DNA of 64,000 nucleotides from Epinephelus fuscoguttatus (taxonomy: Eukaryota > Chordata > Actinopteri > Perciformes > Serranidae). The notes beneath the pieces are model-generated. The model was not told the origin of the DNA. It made no database searches and saw only the letters and a program-made list of their open reading frames with translations. The stretch spans positions 20,877,282 through 20,941,281 of the forward strand of contig NC_064755.1 of NCBI RefSeq assembly GCF_011397635.1, read 5' to 3'. The translations under genes and the position numbers were made by a program. Within the stretch, counting starts at the first letter, position 1. Every line of letters starts with the position of its first letter. Positions 21,303-33,300 of this stretch are shown piece after piece.

Positions 21303-24300
21303 ATGTCTGTGTCATCCACACACAGCTCAGACAGCAGCAGCCGGAGGAGGAGGCCGGCTGAACACACACAAGGTGAGCGGCTCGAGCTCATGTTTAGCTT
21401 GTGTTCATGAATAAAACTTTATTTGTATGTAACAAGCACACTGTGTCCTGTACTGCGCTGTGAATGGAGTCTCCATTTTAAACATGTCAGCAGACTGTGC
21501 AGGTATTTACACAGGCTGTTATCATGTAAATGAAAGGAGTAAACACCGTCAGCTCAGGAGAGAGGGCTGTTGCTTAGCGGACAGTCACGTTGTATTGATT
21601 ACTACGTAGTTCCATCGTGCGCGCGCGTGTGCGCGCGCCAGTGCTGCTCTATGTGCCTATGTGTCCAGGCTATTTTGAAAGTGCACATTATGGTGTGATG
21701 GGACTTAGGAAATCTGTTTGTGTTGTTTTGCTTGCTGCTATGAGACTGACGCCTTGTAGCTAAACTGAGCAAGTGAGTGTGTATAATTATCGATCAATCT
21801 GTTGATTTATTTTTGTCAATTCATTTATACAATGTCAGAAAATAGTGTAAATAGACCATGACAGTTTCACAAAGTCCAAGGTGACTTCTTCATGTTGCTT
21901 GTTTGGTCCAGCCAACAGTCTAAAACCCAAATATGTCACTTTTACAATAATATAAAACTGAGAAAAACAACAAATCCTCTCAGTGGAGAAGCTGGGACCA
22001 GGGACGGTTTGATAGGTTTGATTGATGTATGGCCTAAATGATTTATCCATTATCAAAATAGTTAGCTGATTAGGGTGAAGTCAGGTGATATCAGGTAAAA
22101 AGGGAGAGGTAGGAGGCCCCAGGACAGACCCAGAACACACTGGAGGGACTACTTATCTCATCTGGCCTGGGAACGCGTTGGGGTCCTGCAGGAGGAGCTT
22201 GAAAGCGTTGCTGTGGTGCTGTGTTTGGCCTGCTGCCCCCTGCGACATGGCCCCGGATAAGTGGATGAAAATGGATGGATGGATGTAAAAAGAGACAAAT
22301 GAGGTTTTACATCTTGTGTTCTTTAAATAGCAGCCTGTCACCAAACATGTTATTGTATTGTTACTACAAATGTGCTTTACATGAAACAATCATTTCATTA
22401 GTCTGAGATAACCGGGATGGGCAAGGCAGATGTACTTCTTACAAGTACGAGTTTCATACAAGTAAAATGTGTTATGATCTGTACTCGTGGTAAAGGAAAG
22501 TTTTATTCTTGTGATAAAAAATGATCTGACGCTCAATTCTGAGGCTGTTCTGTAAATACTTTTCTCATAGGAATAAAATTCACCCATTCCAATTACAGAT
22601 GCAGATAATTTGGTTGGTTGGACGGATACAGACACAAATACAAATAATAGTGTTCTTGCTCACCTCAGAAGTGTAGCTAAAACAATAAGATAAAAACATT
22701 ATTGTTCTAAAACAACATGTCTGACCCATTTTACCTGAATATGTCTTCAGAGTGAGGTAGGGGTTTTTGATGTGTTCAAGGGTCCAAAGTTTCTTAAAAT
22801 CTTTTAATTGGCAACATGTTTTCTTTATAGAAATATAGCTGAGGTTCATAACAAGTTCTAACAGTAACACTTAAGGCAGTATACAGAAATTTAGGTGGGT
22901 TTCTTGGTAATCTACCAGAAAGTGTCACAAAGTCACCCTGACTGATTGATTATTAGAGAGGCATGGTGGAGCAGTGGTTAACATTGTCACCTCACAGCAA
23001 GAGGTTTCCTGGTTTGAACCCCAGGGTGGGGGAATCCCTCTCTGTTGAGTTTGCATGCCCAAACCGGCATAGCACACACACACAGAAATGGGGTTATTTA
23101 AATTTCCCATATACATCTGGGTTTCTTTCGGAATACTTCTGGTAGCATATTCAATATATTCTCATAAACAGAATTTGGTGTTAACATGCTGTTACAACCC
23201 GACTCTTAGGCTGCAACAAGGATGGGAGACGAGACAAGTTACAAAGAGTTAAAAGCTTATTTATTTACGACTAAATAAACATGAAAGTCAGTATCATTAA
23301 TGTCTGCGTGTATGGCTGTGTGGAAACGTCTGTAGAGAAAGCAAAGGAACAGCAGCTGCGCAGTGAGGGAAGAAGACAGTCTGCTGGAAGGGGGTGAGCT
23401 TTATATAGTGACACACACTGGCCCAGGTGTGGCTCAGGAGGTAAATGACAACCCTTTGCCTTGACCCGCATCCTGAAACAGAAAGAACACACCTAGTGGA
23501 GCGGAGGGGTCGTCACAATGCTCAATCAACCTAAAGGAGATACTCCAAAAACCTGATCATAAACAGGTTATTTATGTCCAAGTTAACACACTCATTGTGA
23601 AGCTTAAGGTCTTCATCTTCTATATTAATGGTCAAAACTATGAGAAGTGACCTCAGCTGAAGCTATGAAAGATCTCTTCTGTCAGCACACAATGTTATCT
23701 TATATATTTGTGCTTCAGGAAGCAAATACCAAACCAGAAAGAGGAAACAAAACAAGACTCGACCCAAAGTGTGTGAAGCCTAAAAGGAGAAGTCACGATT
23801 GCTGTGTTCTTTGTCTCATGACGCCAGCAGTTTGTTGGTATTTATTCATTCATCAAGGCTGTATCTTGTAAGAGACAAACCCTGGAAATGAATGAATGAA
23901 GGGCATGTTGTTACCCCTGACTTAATTGCAGTCATGCCTGTGGTTTCCCTGCCGAACAAATCCAGCTGTTGTCAGGCTTTGGGAGGCAGTAACCAGTTCT
24001 AAGGCAGCTAGAGAGAAATGCTGTTTGCCCTTAAGGTTAAGATGGTTTGTACAGTGTACTATATTTAAAACATTAACACATACATAGTCTGACACAAAGA
24101 CACACAAAGGACGAGTGTGTTGATTCTGTGTGGACATACTTTGCAGACTATACATGCAGTCAATGATGATGCAGTTATGGCTGCTATGGCCGAGGGGACA
24201 ATACTCATACCAATTTTTTTTTTTTTTGCCAGTTTAACGTCCTTGAATCACTGTGGAAAAAAAGATGTCCAGGGTCATGTGCTATCGTGAGTGGTGTGCA

Positions 24301-27300
24301 TGTGATGGCTGTGTTGCTGAACTGAGGTTGGGGGTCTAAAGGGTAGTGATTGTGGAAGCAGTGTGTGAATGCAGCTAAATCAGGGCCAGAAGTTATGATG
24401 ATCTGACAAAAAAAATGCAGATGGGTGATTGTGAGCAATAGTATGACTCAGCTTTTCTGGCTCTGCACTGTAAAGAAAGAAGCGCAGCACGGGCACATTG
24501 TGTAACTGACACAGAGCTACATCAAGTCAGTGCATGTGGACGTTGTTCTCAAGACAAAGACTTGTTTGATTCATTACAGCAGTGTGACAGAGAGTTCTCA
24601 TGTCTTATTATCTTTCTTATAAATGTGGCTCAAAGGTTCAGGACTATGCATCTTGCTCAGGGAGGTCTCAGGTTCAATTTCCAGACAAACCCTAAGTGCA
24701 AAAATATGACTTTTAAGTATTTCCCTCTGGGATAAATTAAGTTGTAGTATCTTAAGTTTCCCTCTGCTCAGAATGTGCCCTCCTTAAATCTGAGTTTAAC
24801 ACATCTATATATGAGCAGGAATATGTGACATTACAACTAGCTTTGAGCCAATGTGCAACTTAACACAATATAACGTGGAAAACAGATTAGGGTTTTTATA
24901 GATTCTGGATTTTTCGATGAAGGATAAAAAAGTTGATGTCATTTAAAGATTTTTTTAAAAAAATTGTGTAAATCCATATTGGAAACAAAATGTTAATACA
25001 TTTTTTTCATGGCTATATCAGTGAATACACAGTGATTCATATTAATTGAATAAAATTATTTAAATTACCTGACAGTTAAATGTAATATTATCCCATGCTT
25101 TCTCTACAACCACAAATATAAAATGACTTTTTATCTGTGTAAAGAAAAAAACACATATATTGTGGCTACGTACCGCACACAAGACAGGACTAAGAAAGAG
25201 GAATTTAATAGAGCAACACGTTTCGCTTAGAGCTTCATCAGGCTCATACTGAGCACAGGAAGTTAGTGGTTTAAATAGGAAACAGCACTCTAAGAATTTA
25301 CATATATAATTGTACCACAAAATACATACCATATATACACTGTTTCAATGGCAAAAATACCATTATACCATATAAAATATGGAAAAGCGTCACAAAGTCA
25401 AATATATTCAAATAGTAATGCAAAGTTAACATCACTTCTGCAAGAGAGATAATTACAACACATCATATCAGAAGTAAGGTAATCTCAGATTTTTAAGAAC
25501 AGCACGAAAAAAGATAATTTCTGAATATTAAGAATAACATCATCACAGCCACAAGATAATATCTGACTTACAAGAACAGCAATATCACAACCATAACAAT
25601 AATCATCATCACTTTAAGCCTCAAGAACAACAAAATCACATCTGCACGTAACTCTAAAGGAATGAACTCAGATCCAGTGTTTCATTAAGTCCATGAGGTT
25701 CCATACTGTTGAGTGTGAAAATCCAAAACGACTCTCTCTGTCATAGTTTTTTAGTAATATCTCCTCCTCTTGGAGAGGGAGAGATTTTCTCAAGGCCCAC
25801 AAATTTGAGGGATGCCACTGAGCCGTGAGCCCTCTTTTTGTCCTTCTTGTGTGCGGTACCTAGCCACAATATATGTGTTTTTTTCTTTACACGTTTGTAC
25901 TTTTGCCACAGTACCAGCACCTTGACTTCAGCTGTGCATGGACATTTTTCTATTTATGACTTTTTATCTATCTGGCCCAAACAAATAGTTTCAGTACATA
26001 CTATTTAGAAAATTTATAATTATTTGATTTTAAAATTATGTTACAGAATTATTATAATTTTTTAGCACTCTTTCCAGGTCATCCAGGTTTTTGTTTATTT
26101 TTTAACTTTCTTTATTCTGTTTTTTTAATTTTAGTTAGTTAGTTTGTTTTTTTAAACGAATTTTCTTGTTTTTAATTTTCTCTTTCTACTAATTTCTTGA
26201 TAATTTTTTGGGTAATTTCATATTTCATTGTTCATTGCCTTCTTCCCATGTTTTTAAAAGAAATCAAGCCAATTAACTCAGGTTTCAGTGTTGAAGGAGT
26301 GTATGTCCTGTAATAATTCTGTCATAATGTTGACCAATATTTCAGCTTCGTCCTTTGTTACTACATGAAACAGTTTTTAGTTTTCTTTGTGTAATTGGTT
26401 TGTTGCTTGGTGTTGCAGATCTTCCATGGGAGCAGGACCCCCAGGCCGGTCACAATCACGTACAGATCGACGACCGACTGTGTGGAGGTCCACAGATTAA
26501 TTTAACAGACACTCCATCATCACATCAGTCCATATGTCCTGTCGGGTGTACAACAAAACGCCTGCCTGCACACGCATGTGAGTACTGAGGACCAACTTTT
26601 TAGACTTGTTTAACAACTGTTCTTTTACTAGCTATCCAGAGCTCTTCGATGATCTGGCAAAGGCTTACTCATTGTCCCTAGGGTGAGAAATAAACATGCA
26701 GAAGCAGCTTTTAGTTATTATGCACTGAAAATCAGGAACACACTTCCTGAATGCTTTAGGTCTGCCCCAACACTTTGTTCTTTTAAATGGAGGCTTAAAA
26801 CTGTTCTGTTAGTCGCTGCTTTACCCAGGATCCCACAAAGATGTTTCATTGTTAGACTTTTACGTCTCTTAAATCCTTTCAATCTACAGTTATCGTTTGT
26901 TTGGTTTTGCTTTTTCTTTATATGTTAATTCTTACGTAAGGCACTTAAAATCACCGTTGAGTCTGAAACATGCTGTGTGAATAAACTCTGATTTGACTGG
27001 GTTTATGTCTCATTGTCAATCAAGGTCTGTGTGATGACAGCTGGGAGGAGATCCAAAGCAAGAGAACCATCAGAGCGGAGAATGAAGTGGAGGCCAACAA
27101 ACTGGTCAACAACTACAGGGTAAGAAGTCTAAAAGCAAATGTTTTCCTTTTGTAAGTCAGGACGGCAGGATGGTTCTTCCCTCACACTCAATATTTATTG
27201 TGTGTGTGTCTGTGTGTGTCAGTTTGGTTTCAGAAAATGGAAGAGTCATGTGACGGCGCGTCCGTTTGAAGTCAGGTCAGAGGTTGTGAAAGAGCTCTAC

Positions 27301-30300
27301 TCTGAACTGAACGTCATTAAACCACATTCAGGTACAGGTTTTAGTGCTTCTTGTGGAGTTTGTAAGGCTTATGTTGGAGGATAATTCAGGTTTATCACAA
27401 CATGGGAAATGATTGATGAGACGATCGTACAGGTTATAAACAAGTCACAGTTCAGCCACATGACTAACGACCTTATTTGGAGGTGAAGCTTAAAGTGAGT
27501 GGACCTAAAATGTCACAAACAATCCCTCACTAATCAAAAAAAACTATGTGCACAATCAAAGCAAGCATTGTCGCTCTAAGATAAGTCTGTAGACTATGAT
27601 AAATGTTTGCAAAGGATGTTTGGGTAATAATTTAACTGTGCACCTTTTGTTTCTTCTTCCAAATAAGTTTAGCAAATTTGGTTAATTGTTTAAATCTGTT
27701 ATGATGATTAACTGTGCACCTCTTGTCTAGTTTGACTTGTTTTTAGAGATGTCACTGTGGCCCTGTTTACACCTGGTGTTAAAATGCGTCCTAGGTGATC
27801 TGATCACAGCTCTAAGTACAGGTGTGAACACAGTGCATCTTGAGATCTGATCTCCCAGGCTCACTTTCAGAGGTGGTCTGGGCTGCACATGGCCACACAC
27901 TCTCAGCAGTGTGTATGCCAATGTGTCCTGGGCCACACTAAAGTTCCGCCTACTCAGCTGACATCATGGCTTGTCTGGTGCCCCACCAGATAGGAAAACG
28001 TTTGTCAGTGCACTTGCACAGATGTTGAGCTAAAGTCTCTGGAGCCTCTCCCCTCTCGGTTACCAGTCAATTCAATGTCTGCCCAGTTAGCATGAAGTTA
28101 GCACGAGCTAACACAGCAGCAGCAGCAGCAGTCTCAACAAACCAGCACTGACAGTGAAACAGCTCCGCTAACTTTAGCCATGTGGTGCTAACAGTTAGCC
28201 CTGTCACTGTGTGTGCGCAGCCAGGTGGACTCTTACTAACTGCTCCCGGCATGGAGCTCACACTCTTGCAGCAGTAGTACTCTAGTGGCGCTTGTCTCAT
28301 GATAAACAGAGAGAGGAAGACACAGAGAGCAGGCTGAGGAGGGGCTGCGAATCAGTATGCTGCATCCAGCCCTACAATTAAATAAGATTTTACTCATTTT
28401 AAACAGCAAAGGCTGTACGTGTTGCTAACAAACCTCCCGCTAGATAAGAAGAACAACAACAACACATTTGGTCTTTACAAACGGAAATTATATAGGCATT
28501 ATTTGCACAAAGAGCAGGGTGGTGAGATCTGCTCACAAGTGGTCAGAAGAGACGGATGTGGAGACGCACCCTACTGCCAGGTGTGAACAGACAGAAATAG
28601 AGCTTTCCCCTCGTGATCAGATCAACTAGGACACATAATAATACCAGGTGTAAACAGACTCTGTGCTCCCAGATGTGAAACTTGGTGGGTACAATGTTAT
28701 GAATTTTCAGAAAAATGTGGCCAAAAGCACAAAAATGAGATCAAAGCTGTAATAAACCAGCATCATCCTTCATGTATGGAGACAAATATTGTTACTGTTG
28801 GAGAACTTGTCAGTCTTTCACTAATAATATTGTCTGTCCTCTTGGTGTCAGGTCAACTGATCACATGTGGAAACATAGCGTATGTGCTTCTGTTCGGTTG
28901 GTGGGTCTCTCTGGCATATTTGCTGATCAGCATACTAATGTTCGCCACTATCACCGGTGTGCCGTACGGTAGGTGAGCCAGTTAGCAGAGATTAACGATG
29001 TTTATTGCTGATCAGGTATTGTCCTCATTCATTTATTTCTCTCACTCCTCAGGCAAGCTCTGCTGGAAGTTGTCCTGCTACTTCCTGTGGCCATTCGGCA
29101 AGACAATCCACGAGGTACAGTTTGGGTTCAGTTGATGTTCTGGGATGTTACCTCTGTTTTTCTCTTTTACTTTCTCTGCAAAGTGAAATGAGGAAGATGC
29201 ACAGTGAATCATGCCGTTTCCTCAAAATTTCACAGACTTGTGGTCACAACAGCAGAAGTCTTGCTTTAACTGAGTGACACCACAAGACTGCAACTCTAAA
29301 CAGTTGCAACTTCTTATTGTGATACGTGGGTGAGGATGGTGTTGACTGTTTGAACACAATTAAAGAAAATCCCATTAATATTCTCCAGCTCAGTGAAGAC
29401 TTATATTTTGAGATAGGAATTAGAAATGTATTCACAGTTTTATAAAGTTTGCACGTGCACCTGAGTTGTTTTGATATCAATACCAGTGGCTCAGGTGTTA
29501 CTTTACAGGATGCAGAAGAATACCCACTTCAGTTTTTCTCCATATTGTGTAGCGTTATCACAACTGTATGGACCAGTTTACAGAGTTTGTTTCCAATTAC
29601 TTCTGGTTCGAAAATCCCTGCGTCACACACATAAAATGAAACGGCACTGAGCAAATGCTGCCTCAATTGTTTAGTTTTTAGCCACCTAAAAAAAATCTAT
29701 ATCAGCATAAGTGTACGCTATATTCAGAATATTTCCACCGCTTTACCTTGCTGTCAGATTGCCCTTTCCAATGGGGAACTGAAACTGTTATCTCAAAGCT
29801 GTTGTGCTTTTGTTGCTCAAATTCTGACCTGCTGGTATTATGTGTTAGTGTGTTCAACCAGTCCAGATCAGTTCAGGATGTCACTGGATGACTGCCATGA
29901 CATGTTAGTTCTTTAAGAGTCGGGCTTTGGTGCTCCGGTTCCTTTTCTCCAAAGGAAAATGTCAGTCTTCTGTTTGCCTTCCTTCACTGGTTTCCAATGG
30001 AATTAACTGATCTGATATATTATACAGTTATTACACACAAACATCAGGGCAGCACACATTTCTGAACACTTATTTTTAAAGTCCAGTCTGTAGGATTTAT
30101 GGGGATATGTTGATAGATTCTATGACTATATTTTCATTACTTTATAATCACCTGGAAATAAGAATAGTTGTGTTGTGTGTCGGCCACTGTCACATCGGCC
30201 ACTGTACTGTAGTTCTCCTATGTGCTACATGAGAGAATTTTTAGTTGGCTGGAGTCAACAACCTCACTGCTAGATGCCACTAGATCAGGCACACTAGCCC

Positions 30301-33300
30301 TTTAACATCTACACACTTTGGTGTAGCCATAGGTCAACTAAATTATTTCTATTTTAGTTGGCAATTTTTATTTCTATTATTGATCTGTTACTAGGGGTGT
30401 ACATGGCAAGTTTCATCACAATATGATATTATATTGATTCTTTGGACAATGATACAATATGTGCTAATATTATAAAGTCTCTACGATTCGATTTTGATAA
30501 GACACAATATCAGTAAATATCCTCACTGTTTATTTCATGGCTGCTTACCATTATCTGCTGGGTGCTAGGCAGCTAAGCATTGAATGGTTTGAGCGTTGAG
30601 AAAGGAGGTGCGCTTGGACGAAAATGGTGACACACACATGCCATGGGAATTTTGAAATAAAGGCGTATCTTGAAGACAATGATATTTATTGGTGTTTTCA
30701 CTGTGCATCAATTATATTGGATCGCCATTCATTTAATTGACATCGATCCAGGTGGATGTATCATTACACCCCTATCTGTTACTGTTTACTTGGGTTTGAT
30801 TTCCTTTGTGTAGTTTTGACAACAAAATTTTTACTTTTGATTAATAATTTATATATCATGGTGAAACATAAACATCCACGGCCTGCAGTTCCTCAAATGT
30901 GAAGATCTTCTGTTTTGTAGCTCTGTAAATGGGATATCTTTGGTTTTTAGCCTGTTGGTCAGATAAACACAGAGTATAAAGACGTCACCTTGCCTCTGGG
31001 AAATTGTGGTGAAGATTTTAAACTATTTCCCAACATTGTGTGCACTAAACAATGAACTACTTGAAAGAAAATTAGACCAGTCAATCATATAAATAATTGT
31101 TAGTTGCCACAGTGATTGTGATTACACTAGATGAAATGTAAAGTCAGTGCCCTACTGAGCCAGAAATAACACTTCCCTCTGGTTGTGTTTCTCCAGATTG
31201 GAAATACATTGAGAAGATGTTGTGAGCAAGCACCAGACTGTGAGTGTAACATAGATGGGGCGGATGATAACTCACCAGTTCTGCTGCCTTCGCCTACAGA
31301 GGTGCCAATCTCAGAGCTGCCAGGACGACCTCTGCGCTCTCCCTACTGGGTACTTACAGTACACATATAGACAATGTATGAGCACACTTTATATGACTAA
31401 CCAGTCTCTGCTACATGGATTCAAAACATAGGATATTTTTCTCCTTGTTGTGTAGCATCGCATCTCCACTTATGTGTGGCTGCTGCTGGGTTATCCTCCT
31501 CTGGTGGTCATCCACTCCGTGGCCTGCTTCCTCTCCTGGATCTTGGTCTTCACCATCCCCGTTTGCAAGATGAACGCACGCACACTGGGTGTCATTCTTC
31601 TCTTGGCTCCTGAGGATGTTTCTGTGTCCACCTGCTCACAGAGGAAGGCAAGGGAGAGATTTAATGTTTATTCAACGCACATAAACACGCAGCGATTATT
31701 CAGTGTTGGTTTCATGCACCAGCTTCTTTATTTTTTATTTTACCCTCAGTATCAAGTGTACGAGACCAGAGCAGTGCTGTGCTGCTACCATGCTGTAAAC
31801 TGGTACTACTACAAGTACACTGTTGATGGGATCAATGTGTTCGCTGTCAGTATCCTTTAGCAGTGTGTGTGAAGAGTGTGTGTCAGTAGTGACTATGATT
31901 ACATGCACACTAATATTTCCACTATTATTCCAAATATGATATTATCATGAATTTGATATGGGCCACGTTAACAGCATGTTCTGTTTGTATATCCTGAGTT
32001 AGGCCTTCTTCTGAATGTAGTATTTTCGATTAAGACATGTGGGATATGTCGACATGATTCAGGTTTGAAGAGCATTCTCTGGACATACACACAGCACATT
32101 TACAATATGTATCTCAGTCGGGGTTTTTACCGCAGTTTGCGACACCCTGCCTCTGGCCTGTTTATGACTAGCTCGCCTTAAGTTTGCAAGGCTGTGGGGT
32201 AGCGATGCATGCCCAAAAGAAAAGCCCACATTTCTAATCGGAAGAAGAAACACAACTGCTTTAAAACATTATGAAAGACTTAGATATCAACAGGGTTTTG
32301 AATATGTGCAAGACGGTGGTTGAAGTAATAAAAGAGGGACGTTATTTTCACACAGTTTAACAAATCTGCCGCAGGTGGAGAACTTTGGAAAAATCCTATT
32401 CTGATGCAAAGAAGCAAAATGGCACAAGCGGCACCAGCCAATCCACTTTTCCATAATTTTGCATGATAAATGACATGTTAAAGCACATTAATCTGAGTCT
32501 ACACGGCTGCATGTACACAGCAATATTAGTGGAATTTCATTTTCATGAGCCATGTAAACAACTTAGTTCAGAATAAGGGCAAAAATATTTTGTGCATGTA
32601 AACGTAGTCATATGTGTCATATGAAGACCTGTTATCATCTTTGACCCCCATCTCAGACCTCCTCCCACTAGTAATAGTTGCCCTGGTAATTGGATATGTT
32701 GACAGAGAAAACCTGTACGCCAGCTCTAATGTGAAGTTCGCCATAGCACTCTGCTCCATCATACCTCTGTCTTATTATATCGGTATGGGCATTGCCAGGT
32801 GAGTTGTTTTCATCCCTTTAAAACACACCTGTAAAACATAAATTCAATTTGATGTTGCCCTATACATCTAATTTCCAGAAATGTTAAAAGAGTCACCGAT
32901 TTTTTTTATTTCTGACACTTGCAGTATTGCAGCCCAGAGTAACTTCGCAGTGGGTGCAGTGGTGAACGCCACCTTCGGCTCCATCACAGAGTTGACCTTT
33001 TACATCACAGCCCTGATCAGAGGTCACCGTGCTGCCAACCCGTGTCTGCAGGAGGTTGTCAAAGCAGCATTGACTGGCACGCTGCTTGGATGCATCCTCT
33101 TCATCCCCGTGAGCCAACCTGCAGTTACTTTTGAAAGAAGCTGTAGACTCAGTGAAAAATTAAATGAAATCAGTGAATCAGTCACATCACAGTGGAGACG
33201 AAAGTCACGTTCAAACAGCATGTGCATCAGGAATGAGGCTCCTTGATTTGTCTGTTCTCAGGGTATCTGCATGATAATCGGAGGGCTGAGACACAGCGAG

